Assembly: GCF_016925635.1 (NCBI RefSeq)
Contig: NZ_CP070490.1
Span: 4,346,001 to 4,410,000 of the forward strand
Direction: 5' to 3'
Source of the DNA: Lysinibacillus fusiformis
GTDB taxonomy: Bacteria > Bacillota > Bacilli > Bacillales_A > Planococcaceae
DNA: 64,000 nucleotides
The stretch's first letter is position 1; each line of letters begins with the position of its first letter. The notes under the pieces are model-generated. The model had not been told where the DNA came from and searched no databases. It saw nothing but the letters and a program-made list of their open reading frames with translations. Of the stretch, positions 1 through 9,337 are shown piece by piece. The translations under genes and the position numbers were made by a program.

Positions 1-654
1 ATGACTGCACCTTATAAATACAAATCAGAGCCATATACGAAAGTATATACAAGTGATGACTGGGTAAAAGCTGCATTGGATTTGTTAGGGGGCAAAGGTA
101 GTATTGGGGAATTTAACTATTCTACCGTTGGCACACATATTTTATCAGGTGTTCTTACAAATGCCACTGGTCAATCTGTTCTTGATTTCGCTACAGAGAG
201 TCTGTTTAAACCTCTTGCAATCAAAGCTCCCACTAATACAACTATACAAAATAAAGAAGACTATTTCGCTTTTCTGAAGGATAAATATGTCACTGGCTGG
301 ATAGTAGATCCTAAGGAAGTAAATACCGCTGGTTGGGGACTTACGTTAACGACCCGGGATATGGCCAAAATAGGTCAGCTCTATTTAAATGGGGGTGTAT
401 GGAACGGTCGCCAAATTCTTTCTTCTCAATGGATAGAGAACAGCACAAAAGTACAAAGTCGATCAGGAGAGCTGTCCTATGGTTATTTGTGGTGGATACT
501 TGATGATTGCTATGCAGCTTTGGGAGATGGTGGAAATGTAACTTTCATAAATCCTCAAAAGAAGATGGTCATTTCGATTGCTTCGCGCTTTATGCCACGT
601 GCCAAGAATCGTGTTGAATTGATTAGAAAACATATGATGCCATTGTTTGAATAA
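1..654 (+). CDS. Serine hydrolase, beta-lactamase/PBP-like, C-terminal part
   Basis: This is the C-terminal 217 residues of a class C beta-lactamase-like serine hydrolase (EstB/PBP4* superfamily). The Tyr motif region is visible near residue 40 (FNYSTVGTHIL), although the usual YxN is YST. Family members run 330-400 residues, so the SxxK nucleophile region must lie before base 1. The first ATG sits on the window edge and is probably an internal Met. A strong intrinsic terminator follows 15 bases after the stop. Substrate cannot be deduced. Confidence 0.7.
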   Translation: MTAPYKYKSEPYTKVYTSDDWVKAALDLLGGKGSIGEFNYSTVGTHILSGVLTNATGQSVLDFATESLFKPLAIKAPTNTTIQNKEDYFAFLKDKYVTGWIVDPKEVNTAGWGLTLTTRDMAKIGQLYLNGGVWNGRQILSSQWIENSTKVQSRSGELSYGYLWWILDDCYAALGDGGNVTFINPQKKMVISIASRFMPRAKNRVELIRKHMMPLFE

Positions 655-668
655 TAGCTAGGGATAAT

Positions 669-710
669 AAAAACTCCATTTTGATCAGCATCAATCAAAA
701 TGGAGTTTTT
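669..710 (+). terminator. Intrinsic terminator after the serine hydrolase
   Basis: A perfect 17-bp stem (669-685 with 694-710) has an 8-base loop and ends in five T. It closes the transcript of the hydrolase at the window start. The stem contains ACTCCATTTTGA, which also occurs in the hairpin at 15671-15705 and near 18118. Confidence 0.85.
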
Positions 711-937
711 ATATTGAATGAAGGGTATTAATGAATCAATTTTGCAAATCATCTTTAATGGGCATAAAAGCATCTCCTTTATTGACTACAAAAATAACAC
801 AAGTGAAAAATTACAAGCCATCCAAAACAGTTTTGGGGTTCTGTTCAACTTTGTTCAAAATGAGATTAATTTTTAGCAGTATAACCAATTAAGGTATAGC
901 TTTTTTGATCAATTTTTTATTAAACTAACAATAATAC

Positions 938-973
938 TTGCAACACCCATTTTAGTACTGTATAGTACTAATT
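938..973 (+). promoter_or_regulatory. Promoter of the TetR gene, probably leaderless transcript
   Basis: TTGCAA (938-943) and TATAGT (961-966) are separated by exactly 17 bases, a good sigma-A promoter. The expected start of transcription (972-974) falls on the ATG at 974, and no Shine-Dalgarno sequence precedes that ATG. Either the mRNA is leaderless or translation starts at the next in-frame ATG (992), which also lacks a strong ribosome site. Confidence 0.6.
953..970. promoter_or_regulatory. TetR operator, copy 1
   Basis: TAGTACTGTATAGTACTA is an inverted repeat (AGTACT arms, 4-base spacer) covering the -10 box of the regulator's own promoter. The same arms recur at 1584-1601 before the downstream gene, as expected for an autoregulated TetR-type repressor. 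Confidence 0.7.
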
Positions 974-1558
974 ATGACAAAAGTAAAATTAATGAATCAA
1001 AAACGTGTGATTGAAGTAGCTGCAACATTATTTTTAGAAAAAGGGTTTGCTTATACAAGTATGGATGAATTAGTTCGTGTAAGCAAAGTTTCAAAGTCTA
1101 ATGTGTATTATCACTTCTCTAATAAGGAAGAATTGTTGGAAGGGGTCGTTGATTATTGGATTGAAATGTATCAATCTGCAATAGAGGACTTACTATCTCA
1201 AAACCAATTATTAGTTGAAGATCGTATCCAATTGTTTTTAAAGCAAATATCACAAGGAGTTCAGACCAGAGAATATAAGGGGAGCTGTCCATTTATTACG
1301 CTTTATATTCAAAGTCCTACAAATGCCACAAAAGTAAAAGAAAAAATAGGTCTTTTTTTTAAAGGCTTACAAACGAAAGTTTCTCTATTCCTTAAACAAG
1401 GGGTAGAGAATGGTGAATTTAGAAAGACAATAAATATTGACGAGGTTGCATCTCTTTTTATTACAAATCTTGAAGGAGCGCTATTTATTTCAGAAACACT
1501 GGAGGATGCAACTGTAATCATGAAAACAGCAGATCATTTGTTTAACTTGCTTCGATAA
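974..1558 (+). CDS. TetR/AcrR family transcriptional regulator
   Basis: A 194-residue one-component repressor. The N-terminal TetR helix-turn-helix spans about residues 10-55, with the conserved pattern ATLFLEKGFAYTSMDELV...SKSNVYYHFSNKEELL. The C-terminal half is the ligand and dimer domain, with a Cys at about residue 101 (KGSCPF). It lies 57 bases before the SDR-hydrolase fusion gene, and both genes carry the same palindrome, so that fusion gene is the likely target. The ligand is unknown; given the target's domains a lipid-like or acyl molecule is possible, but this is inference. Translation may start at 974 on a leaderless mRNA or at 992. Confidence 0.88.
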   Translation: MTKVKLMNQKRVIEVAATLFLEKGFAYTSMDELVRVSKVSKSNVYYHFSNKEELLEGVVDYWIEMYQSAIEDLLSQNQLLVEDRIQLFLKQISQGVQTREYKGSCPFITLYIQSPTNATKVKEKIGLFFKGLQTKVSLFLKQGVENGEFRKTINIDEVASLFITNLEGALFISETLEDATVIMKTADHLFNLLR

Positions 1559-1583
1559 AAGAAGCATTTTTTTTACATCAAAT

Positions 1584-1601
1584 TAGTACTACATAGTACT
1601 A
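1584..1601. promoter_or_regulatory. TetR operator, copy 2
   Basis: TAGTACTACATAGTACTA has the same AGTACT arms and 4-base spacing as the box at 953-970. It ends just before the AGGAGG ribosome site (1604-1609) of the fusion gene at 1616, so a repressor bound here would block initiation or elongation. Confidence 0.7.
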
Positions 1602-1615
1602 CTAGGAGGATTTTT

Positions 1616-3496
1616 ATGAGAACAGTATTTTTAACGGGTGGAACAGGTTTTATTGGAAAGCAATTAGTGAATGAATTAGTCAAAGAGGATGTGAACATTC
1701 TTCTTTTAGTGAGGTCGAAAAGTAAAGCAACACACATTTTTCAGGAAAGAGGCATCTTAAAAGAGGAAAATATGCACTTTATTGAAGGTGATTTAACGAA
1801 AATAGACTTAGGTCTAAGTGCTGAAGATAAGGAGTTGGTATTGAAAACGGATGTGATGATTCACGCAGGAGGCTCCATGGATATTCAAGCGACAAACAAA
1901 GAGGCAACTTCTGTATTTTTGAATGGCGCCAAACATATTAGTGAATTCGCTAAAAGTATTCATCAATTGAAGGGCTTGCAGCAATTTATTCATGTTGTAG
2001 GTTATATGAGTCCATTTGATGATAATAATAGCAAGGTTGCGATAGATGTATTTAAAGAAGGAAACAAATTTTTAAAAATAAAAAATCCATATGAGAAAAC
2101 AAAATTTTTAGCTGATCTTTATATCCGTCAACAGGCATCAGCAGTAGGTTATCCGCTGTCTGTCATTAATCCGCCAACTGTGGTTGGGAGTAGTAAAACA
2201 GGGAGTACAGAGCAGATAGCAGGATTAGGTTTGCTTGTGACAAGTATGCGAAGAGGGCTCATGCCAGTGATTCCTGGAGGTAAGGGATATAGGTTGCCAC
2301 TGATTTCAAACGATGAGTTTGCGAAGTTTATTGTGCAGGTTTTCAAATTGGAGCAGCCGGCTATTCAAACATATACACTTGTTGATGACAAAGAGAACGA
2401 TCCGAACATTGCTGAATTACTAAGTGTTATGTCGGAAAGTATGAATATGAGGGCACCAAAAATCTCTGTTCCAATGCCGCTTATGAAAACAATAATGAAA
2501 AGTGGAGTAAGTAAAATAACAAACATTCCTTCTGATGGACTGAATTTTATCACAAAACGAACATTTTCAAATGGTTCGGTGAAAAACATGAGGGGGGGAG
2601 ATTGGTTTAAGAAGAGGAGTGTCATGAACTTTTTCCCTGCCGTAGTAGCTGATCTGGATTATCGATTGATGTATCAAAATGGAAAGCATCATCATTTATT
2701 TGAGCGAACATTATGCGATAACAATACCCTTTACCAATTACAAGGAGAGGGGAAACCGTTTATATTATTACATGGTTTATTGAGTGATGGAGAGGATTTA
2801 TTTCCTTTAGGAAAAGAGCTTCATGAAAAAACAGGCCGTCCTGTATGGATCATGGATCTTCCTGGTTTGGGACGTTCTCCTTTTAAACGAGAGAAAAATC
2901 TTTTAAATATCTATTTGAATGTAGTAAAAAAGTTATTGGAGAAAGCTACTAACGGTGCCCATCTAATTGGTCATTCATTTGGTGCGTATATTCTTTTGGA
3001 AGCATTAGTACAAAAGTACATAGATAAGAAGTATACAATTACTTTACTTCAGCCACCTGTTGCCAAAAAAAATGCCAAATCAATAAATGTTCCTCAATTT
3101 ATAAACAAATGGACATTGAAATTCGCAACTACTAATTTGATAGAGCGTTATTTATTAAGTAATGGTTTATTTGAAAATATGGAGAGCATCCCTGAACATT
3201 ATATTCAAAAAATAAGTAAAAGTTTTACTTCTCCTAGAATTTTAAACACTACCGTTCAGCTTAACAGTTTACTATCGAAAAACGTTCAAGGTGATTTCAA
3301 TGAAGTAACAAAGTATAATCTTCACATTATTTGGGGGGATTCTGATAGAGGCTACTCTGCTCCTAAGCATCTGGGTAAGGTTGATCTTGTTCCATATGGT
3401 CATCATTTTCCTCTTAACCATCCGAGTGAAACGGCTAATTTGGTCATAAAAAAAAGTAATGAATTTGCAAAAGAAGCTGAGATCTTGCTTCGGTAA
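1616..3496 (+). CDS. SDR reductase-alpha/beta hydrolase fusion protein
   Basis: A 626-residue two-domain protein. Residues 1-340 are an extended short-chain dehydrogenase: the Rossmann motif GGTGFIGKQL starts at about residue 7, and a YEKTK (YxxxK) catalytic motif lies near residue 162, resembling thioester/fatty-acyl reductases. Residues 355-626 are an alpha/beta hydrolase with LLHGLLSDGEDL, nucleophile elbow GHSFGAY, a candidate acid in WGDSDRG and His in GHHFPLNHP. Both active sites look complete. The start has an ideal AGGAGG. It is controlled by the TetR protein encoded just upstream. Fusion suggests sequential steps on one substrate, perhaps a fatty-acyl or ester compound; this is inference. 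Confidence 0.85.
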   Translation: MRTVFLTGGTGFIGKQLVNELVKEDVNILLLVRSKSKATHIFQERGILKEENMHFIEGDLTKIDLGLSAEDKELVLKTDVMIHAGGSMDIQATNKEATSVFLNGAKHISEFAKSIHQLKGLQQFIHVVGYMSPFDDNNSKVAIDVFKEGNKFLKIKNPYEKTKFLADLYIRQQASAVGYPLSVINPPTVVGSSKTGSTEQIAGLGLLVTSMRRGLMPVIPGGKGYRLPLISNDEFAKFIVQVFKLEQPAIQTYTLVDDKENDPNIAELLSVMSESMNMRAPKISVPMPLMKTIMKSGVSKITNIPSDGLNFITKRTFSNGSVKNMRGGDWFKKRSVMNFFPAVVADLDYRLMYQNGKHHHLFERTLCDNNTLYQLQGEGKPFILLHGLLSDGEDLFPLGKELHEKTGRPVWIMDLPGLGRSPFKREKNLLNIYLNVVKKLLEKATNGAHLIGHSFGAYILLEALVQKYIDKKYTITLLQPPVAKKNAKSINVPQFINKWTLKFATTNLIERYLLSNGLFENMESIPEHYIQKISKSFTSPRILNTTVQLNSLLSKNVQGDFNEVTKYNLHIIWGDSDRGYSAPKHLGKVDLVPYGHHFPLNHPSETANLVIKKSNEFAKEAEILLR

Positions 3497-3571
3497 AACT
3501 ACTATTTAGTGTCCTTTCTACAGGTAGCAGTGAAAATTACTGATATATTACAGCCGAAAAAGTATACACCT

Positions 3572-3604
3572 AACCAGTTGTCGAAATTTATTTGACGACT
3601 GGTT
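3572..3604 (+). terminator. Weak hairpin after the fusion gene
   Basis: Arms 3572-3582 and 3594-3604 (AACCAGTTGTC / GACGACTGGTT) pair with one G-U. The following ATTTAGTATTGTTCTT is only moderately T-rich. It is probably the transcript end of the TetR/fusion operon. Confidence 0.45.
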
Positions 3605-3751
3605 ATTTAGTATTGTTCTTCAGAAGAAATTATAATGAACTTCCATGTTGTTTATTATAAGTAGTTGAAGTTATAGGTAAACTCAAATGTAATCAAAATT
3701 ATGCTGTTAATTAAATTTTTCAAGTAAGTTGAAAGAGTTGGTGTTACTGCG

Positions 3752-3919
3752 TTGGAAATTTATATCAAAGATATGCTTAAAATCTTACCTAGATCCAAAG
3801 TTTTTCATCTAGTTCAAGAGCTGTTACTAGAAGATGAATTGCTTTACATTGAGAGAACGCTTGAAAAGCGCTTTGGTAGACCTCAAGTGAAAATAAAATA
3901 TGCACAAACGACGAAATGA
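3752..3919 (+). CDS. Short ORF or gene tail, unrecognised
   Basis: A 55-codon frame opens with TTG and ends with the tail QVKIKYAQTTK. It is followed 25 bases later by a good terminator, which suggests that a real transcript ends here. I do not recognise the family. No clear ribosome site precedes it, so it may be the surviving tail of a longer gene. The rest of 3500-4214 has no other convincing coding frame apart from a short open stretch before 4196. Confidence 0.3.
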   Translation: MEIYIKDMLKILPRSKVFHLVQELLLEDELLYIERTLEKRFGRPQVKIKYAQTTK

Positions 3920-3944
3920 ATATGAAATTGAAGGGAATTTTAGG

Positions 3945-3975
3945 AACTGCATAAATTTTTATGCAGTTTTTTCTT
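3945..3975 (+). terminator. Intrinsic terminator upstream of the accDA region
   Basis: AACTGCATAAA and TTTATGCAGTT form an 11-bp stem with a very short loop, followed by TTTTCTTT. It isolates the accDA region from upstream transcription. Confidence 0.65.
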
Positions 3976-4011
3976 TACTTTCAAATAATTATTTTGTAAG
4001 ATAAAGCCAAC

Positions 4012-4038
4012 TTCAAAAGTGGCCAGACCACTTTTGAA
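4012..4038. promoter_or_regulatory. Candidate FadR/GntR-type operator palindrome
   Basis: TTCAAAAGTGG and CCACTTTTGAA form a perfect 11-bp inverted repeat around CCAGA. The centre TGGCCAGACCA resembles the TGGTCnGACCA type of site bound by FadR-subfamily GntR regulators. It sits about 180 bp before the dead GntR gene and 830 bp before accD, so it may be the site of that lost regulator. Without strong T-tracts on either side it is not an obvious terminator. Confidence 0.45.
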
Positions 4039-4214
4039 TTCATTCAGTAAGAGACGCCATCATCTGAAGGTGGTGGATTTTGTTTCTTTATAGTAGGTAT
4101 CCAAACACCTATTGAATGAAGATAAAGCCTTTGGATGCATTGTTTATCTGCGCGAAAGGAAAGCGACAGCGATCATTATGCCAAGGCGAATAGATTGACC
4201 AAGGAGTTGATCGT

Positions 4215-4850
4215 ATGGATAAAAAAACCGAACAAAAGAAAGTGTTTTTAGATATCTTCCAACAATTACGACAACTTATTAAAATAGAAAAAATACAGGC
4301 TGGTGAAAAGTTACCCTCCGAAAGAGTCCTTTCAGAACGTCTAGGTGTCGGGCGATCCTCTGAGAGAGGCATTGCGAAGTTTAGAATTGTTAGGTCTTAT
4401 TGACAAGAGACATGGAGGAGGTACATTCCTAGCTTCAACACAAAAGCATCAGCTCGTAGAAATGGTTGTTTATATTAGAAGATGAAAAATCAAAAAAGGA
4501 TGTCGAATTAACGCGACAAATTCATGAAAAGGAAGCCATTCGCATTATAAGTTGTACAGATACTATGCGAGCACTACCAGTGTAGGACAGTGTTTTTGTA
4601 AAGCTAGAGATAGAAAGTACGATTAATTGTCGGGATGTTTTACGAGAAATAATCATTACGTCAGGAAATCGTCTTTCACTAAAGGTCTGGTTTCAGTTAG
4701 CAGTTTATGACGGTGATAGTTTAAATCGAAACTCAACAAAAGTAGCAAAAATTAATTATTCAAACGATGTTGAAATCGATGCAACTTGGCTATGAAAAAG
4801 AAGTATTAAAAGCTTACGAACAGTGGATGAATGCTGAACAATTCATTTAG
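4215..4850 (+). pseudogene. FadR/GntR family regulator, multiply disrupted
   Basis: The N-terminal winged helix is clear (QLRQLIKIEKIQAGEKLPSE, then RVLSERLGVGRSS). A two-base loss near 4361 shifts the frame; the helix then continues as REALRSLELLGLIDKRHGGG and TFLAST in another frame. A further shift occurs near 4475, a TAG interrupts at about 4584, and the end (KEVLKAYEQWMNAEQFI, stop 4848-4850) is in yet another frame. At least three lesions make it non-functional. In related Bacillales a FadR-type regulator commonly precedes accDA, so loss of fatty-acid-linked control of accDA is plausible. Confidence 0.8.
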
Positions 4851-4871
4851 ACAACATAGGGGGAGTCAAAC

Positions 4872-5720
4872 ATGGCAATACGTAACCTATTTAGTAAAAA
4901 GAAAGAGGACGGACAGGAAAAGGGATTTCCAGAAGGACTTATGACAAAATGTCCAGAGTGCCGTCACATTCAGTTAACAAAGGAATTAGAAAAAAATCAT
5001 AAAGTGTGTACAAATTGCGACCATCATTTCAAAATGACTGCACAGGAGCGCGTAGCTTATTTCTTAGATGAAGGTTCATTTGTTTCAATGGACGATCATT
5101 TACAAACAAGTAATCCACTCAATTTCCCTGATTATGTAGAAAAAATTTCAGTGGCTAAACAACAAACAGGATTAAGCGAAGCTGTACTGACTGGGGTAGG
5201 TACTCTTGATGGAGAAGAAATTGTTGTAGCCATTATGGATTCTCATTTCCGTATGGGCTCAATGGGCTCCGTTGTAGGAGAAAAAATCACACGTGCCGTT
5301 GAAAAAGCTATTGAATTACGTGTACCAGTTATTATCTTTACTGCTAGTGGTGGAGCGCGCATGCAAGAAGGTATTCTATCATTAATGCAAATGGTAAAAA
5401 CGAGTGTGGCATTAAAACGTCATAGTGAAGAAGGACTATTATTTATTTCGATCATGACGCACCCTACATACGGTGGCGTTTCAGCAAGCTTTGCTTCTGT
5501 TGGAGATATTAATATTGCAGAACCGCAAGCATTGATTGGCTTTGCTGGTCGCCGTGTAATCGAAGAAACATTAAGAGAAAAATTACCAAATGATTTCCAA
5601 AAGTCAGAGTTTTTACTAGCGCATGGTCAGCTTGATGCAATTTTCCATCGGAAAGATTTACGAAACCAAGTAGCAATGCTTGTAAAAATGCATACAAAAG
5701 GCGGTGTGCAACATGTCTAA
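4872..5720 (+). CDS. accD: Acetyl-CoA carboxylase carboxyltransferase subunit beta
   Basis: This subunit pairs with AccA to transfer the carboxyl group from carboxybiotin to acetyl-CoA, making malonyl-CoA for fatty acid synthesis. The 282-residue length is normal. The N-terminal zinc ribbon is intact: CPEC near residue 28 and CTNC near residue 47. The crotonase-fold body includes the GGARMQEG and [12 protein letters not shown] regions. A GGGGGAG ribosome site precedes the ATG. The stop overlaps the accA start by 8 bases, indicating translational coupling. Its upstream regulator is a pseudogene. Confidence 0.96.
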   Translation: MAIRNLFSKKKEDGQEKGFPEGLMTKCPECRHIQLTKELEKNHKVCTNCDHHFKMTAQERVAYFLDEGSFVSMDDHLQTSNPLNFPDYVEKISVAKQQTGLSEAVLTGVGTLDGEEIVVAIMDSHFRMGSMGSVVGEKITRAVEKAIELRVPVIIFTASGGARMQEGILSLMQMVKTSVALKRHSEEGLLFISIMTHPTYGGVSASFASVGDINIAEPQALIGFAGRRVIEETLREKLPNDFQKSEFLLAHGQLDAIFHRKDLRNQVAMLVKMHTKGGVQHV

Positions 5721-6669
5721 AAATTTAGCTTTTGAAGAACCAGTAGTACAATTACGAGAAAAAATTGATGAATTAAAAACGATTGCTACAAAGGCAGATG
5801 TTGACATGACAGGCGAAATCGAAAAGCTTGAAACACGTCTAACACAGCTAGAACAATCTATTTATGCCAATATGAAGCCCTGGGATCGTGTACAGATTGC
5901 TAGACATCCAGAACGACCAACAACTATACAATATATAGAAGCGATGTGTGAAAACTTTATTGAGTTACATGGAGATCGTACATTTGGTGATGATGCAGCT
6001 ATTCTTGGAGGAATTGCTCTCTTTGAAGGTCAGCCCGTAACAATTGTTGGACATCAGCGCGGAAAATCAACTAAAGAAAATATTCGACGAAATTTTGGTA
6101 TGCCACACCCTGAAGGATATCGTAAAGCATTACGCTTAATGAAGCAGGCTGAGAAATTTAAGCGCCCAATTATTTGTTTTATTGATACAAAAGGAGCCTA
6201 TCCAGGTAAGGCAGCCGAGGAACGCGGCCAAAGTGAAGCCATTGCTAGAACTCTCTCTGAAATGGCGATTCTAACAGTACCAGTTATTAGTATTGTTATT
6301 GGGGAAGGCGGAAGTGGCGGTGCAATTGCATTAGGCGTAGCTAATCGAGTCTTTATGTTAGAGAACTCAACGTATTCGGTTATCTCGCCTGAAGGGGCTG
6401 CATCGATCTTATGGCGAGATGGTAGCCTAGGGAAGCAAGCTGCAGAAGCAATGCGTATAACAGCACCTGACTTAAAAGAGCTCGACGTTATTGATGGAAT
6501 CATCCCTGAAATAACTGGTGGAGCACACCGCAATGTTGCGAAGCAAGCATTTAATATAAAAAAGTGTATAAGCGTCACACTAAAAGCATTGAATTCTTTA
6601 AATGGCGAACAATTAATTGACGATCGCTATGAGAAATTTAGAAAGATGGGACAATATACAGAAGCTTAA
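5713..6669 (+). CDS. accA: Acetyl-CoA carboxylase carboxyltransferase subunit alpha
   Basis: The partner of AccD in malonyl-CoA formation. It is 318 residues from the ATG at 5713, which overlaps the accD stop and has AAGGCGGT as ribosome site; a GTG at 5704 is possible but less well placed. Visible family features are the N-terminal helical lead, [40 protein letters not shown] and [12 protein letters not shown]. The usual Bacillales neighbours pfkA and pyk do not follow. Instead there is a 500-base gap and a dead recombinase, so the locus has been rearranged. I see no clear terminator after it. Confidence 0.95.
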   Translation: MSKNLAFEEPVVQLREKIDELKTIATKADVDMTGEIEKLETRLTQLEQSIYANMKPWDRVQIARHPERPTTIQYIEAMCENFIELHGDRTFGDDAAILGGIALFEGQPVTIVGHQRGKSTKENIRRNFGMPHPEGYRKALRLMKQAEKFKRPIICFIDTKGAYPGKAAEERGQSEAIARTLSEMAILTVPVISIVIGEGGSGGAIALGVANRVFMLENSTYSVISPEGAASILWRDGSLGKQAAEAMRITAPDLKELDVIDGIIPEITGGAHRNVAKQAFNIKKCISVTLKALNSLNGEQLIDDRYEKFRKMGQYTEA

Positions 6670-6902
6670 ATTTATTTTTAGGTTTTTGGACATGTAAATT
6701 TGTTCGTAAAGAGATAAAAAATCAACGTTTGCAACAAACTTTTAATCAAACTTTATTCCAAACCAACATGAGCTAATATCGATTCTATTTAGAAAATCGT
6801 GAATTAAAGACTAAAATATACAAAAGTTAATTATAATAATTCGATATTAAAATAATCGTTTTTTATCAATCATGTTTTCATGGGTTATTTTTATTTTTAT
6901 AG

Positions 6903-7097
<195 letters not shown>

Positions 7098-7186
7098 GTG
7101 AACGATAACTCTCCTTTTTTACGATAATGGGATGATTTTGTACGGATAATAATTATTGTTTAATATGATATCTGGAGGTTTTATAC

Positions 7187-7993
7187 TTGCAACTACATGC
7201 TGCCATTGATGAATTTGTTTTGTATATCGAGATTGAAAAAAATTACTCAGTTAATACGGTTACGAGTTATGAATACGATTTACAGCTCTTCTTAAGCTTT
7301 TTAAAGGATCATGGCTGTTCAACCAGTTTAAATGAGATTACCAAGACCCAAGTACGTCGCTTTATCCAATATTTATGATAATCACTAGAACAAAAATCTC
7401 GTTCGGTCAAACGTAAAATTTCATCCTTAAAATCGTTTACCCAATATTGCTTAAACAATACCTTTCTAAGATTTTACGCGAGGGATTGAATCGCCAAAGA
7501 CCGCTGAAAAACTTCCTGTCTATTTGACCTTAACAGATTTAAGCAGCTATTTGACTATTTAGAGCGCGCCCAATCACACTTTTCGATGCAGAAATGAGCT
7601 AATTGTTTAAGTTATTAAAAACTGGTCTAAGTCGTTCTGAACTTGTTTCATTGACATGGCAACAAGTTTATTTGATCGATGAAACGGTTCGAATTGATAA
7701 AAAAAGAAAAAAAGAGGGGATATTAACCCTCCATCCACACTTAATCTCCCTTCTGGCACCCTATAAAGCGTCTAAAGTCAGCGCTCCCACCTACCCGCTT
7801 CACGCTGCATCATTGCGGCACATTTGCGACACTGATGTGGACAAAATTAAGAAAACGTTGACTTACGAACACTTCAAGAACTTCTTGGTCATGAAAGTAT
7901 TACATCAACTCAAGTCTATACCCATGTTGAGTTTGAACAGAAAAAGAAAGCCATCGATTCTTTTCGTATTTTTTTATTGCTCTACATTTAGAT
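7187..7993 (+). pseudogene. XerC/XerD-type tyrosine recombinase, decayed
   Basis: The TTG start with GGAGG ahead of it opens the typical SAM-like N-terminal domain (FVLYIEIEKNYSVNTVTSYE), which stops at 7376. Later pieces of the catalytic domain lie in different frames: KRKISSLKSF, then TGLSRSELVSLTWQQV with its active-site Arg, then SLRHICD and [19 protein letters not shown]. At least three shifts or stops separate them. The final tyrosine helix is visible but not in one frame with the start. It is a dead integrase-like gene next to accDA and may mark the end of an old insertion. Confidence 0.82.
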
Positions 7994-8036
7994 AGAAAGA
8001 AATTAACCGTAATTATTTTAAATACATATGAAGTTG

Positions 8037-8930
8037 TTAATAGGTAACCAAAAATTTTATTAATTCATCATACATTCTTTCCGAATCATGCCCGAGCCAA
8101 ATTAAATGACCCCAATTTTGAAGAATACAAAGTTTCGAATTTGTGATGTTATGTTGTGCATGATATGCATGTTCAACAGGTGCAGCACTATCATTTATAC
8201 TATGTAAAATTAATGTAGGACACTTAATTGAGCGTAAATCAGCTACAGAAATTGTTCCAGTTTGTGATAAGTCAATCATAAAACCATATCCAGAGCGTTG
8301 TCTATTGTTCATTTTACGAAACATCTCAATATCAACATCAGTAATTTGAGCGACTACTTCAATATAAGGCAGTTTACTAAAAGAAGGGACCATTTGTTTA
8401 AACATAAATTCGGAAAATCGGTTACTTAAGTGACTAATTATTCTCCAAGTATATTTTTCTATAGTAGGACGAAATAAAATTTTGGCTGCTTTATATTCCA
8501 TATCTTTAGATGCAAGCCATTGTTTCGTTACGGCCGATTGTAGAGTAAGACTTCTTACACGTTCTGGATAATTAGAAGCAAAAAAGATTCCACTTGGTCC
8601 TCCAGCAGAAATGGCAATTACATGTACCTTTTCGATATTCAAATGATTGAGTATAGTTAAATAAGCATGGCAGGCTGTTTGAAGATCTTTCCCGAGAAGT
8701 GGATCTGTATTACCATATCCAGCTCTAGAAGGAGTTATTATTGAATAACCTTGTTGCAATAATTCAGCGTAGCCAAACTCTTCTTTACAATTAGAATGGC
8801 CACCATGAAACACAAGTATTGGTGTACCTTTTCCGATAATTGAATATTCCATTTTTCTTCCAATATCGTCAATGAAATGATCGATAACTCTTTCCTGATA
8901 AAGCTCCGTTTCCCCCATTGAAGTCTGCAC
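8037..8930 (-). CDS. Alpha/beta hydrolase
   Basis: A 297-residue single-domain alpha/beta hydrolase. The oxyanion region is LVFHGGHSN (about residue 40), the nucleophile Ser lies in AISAGGPSG (about residue 109), the acid in HSINDSAAP and the His in NWGHLIW. The GTG start is chosen because AAGGGGTG lies 8 bases upstream; the downstream in-frame ATG is less well served. No signal peptide is seen. It stands alone between dead genes, so there is no clue to substrate. Confidence 0.85.
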   Translation of the reverse strand: MQTSMGETELYQERVIDHFIDDIGRKMEYSIIGKGTPILVFHGGHSNCKEEFGYAELLQQGYSIITPSRAGYGNTDPLLGKDLQTACHAYLTILNHLNIEKVHVIAISAGGPSGIFFASNYPERVRSLTLQSAVTKQWLASKDMEYKAAKILFRPTIEKYTWRIISHLSNRFSEFMFKQMVPSFSKLPYIEVVAQITDVDIEMFRKMNNRQRSGYGFMIDLSQTGTISVADLRSIKCPTLILHSINDSAAPVEHAYHAQHNITNSKLCILQNWGHLIWLGHDSERMYDELIKFLVTY

Positions 8931-9039
8931 AACTTACACCCCTTTTTTTTAAAAAAACTTAGAATATTGATACATATATAGGATCTAATATCGTTTTATT
9001 CTTTTATTAACTTCTTGTACATTTAGTTCTACAAAAAAA

Positions 9040-9330
9040 TGTGTAACCCTGCCTTTTTAGATGAGAAAAGAATTGCACGATCATTATATTGGATCTTTAA
9101 TGAAAACGAGCGCTATTTCTTCTTACAGTATCACACTCAATTGTTGAATATCACATGGGAGTTTTTTCAACATTATAAACGGTTCAGTCCTTAAAACTTC
9201 TTTTTCATTTTCTGAGACAATCATAATACGGACTTCTTTTGCATTTGAAATGATTCTTAATATACGAATAAGAAATGTCCAGACTTGTATCTGAACAAGA
9301 ATCTACAGACCCTTCGTTCATGATATTGGT
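9040..9330 (-). other. Decayed coding sequence, unidentified
   Basis: The minus strand has a discontinuous open stretch (RILRIISNAKEVRIMIVSEN, then EKEVLRTEPFIMLKKLPCDI) with codon use like real genes but with stops and no start. It lies downstream of the truncated intron and may have been joined to it by deletion. I cannot assign a family. Confidence 0.3.
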
Positions 9331-9337
9331 TCAAACT

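Noticed and set aside
555-773. Minus-strand frame over the end of the first gene
   Set aside because: It runs through the terminator at 669-710 and the coding end of the hydrolase; no ribosome site and no protein-like features.
3752-3919. Fragment of dnaE or another gene usually upstream of accD
   Set aside because: I compared the tail with what I recall of DnaE and saw no matching motif, so it is left unassigned.
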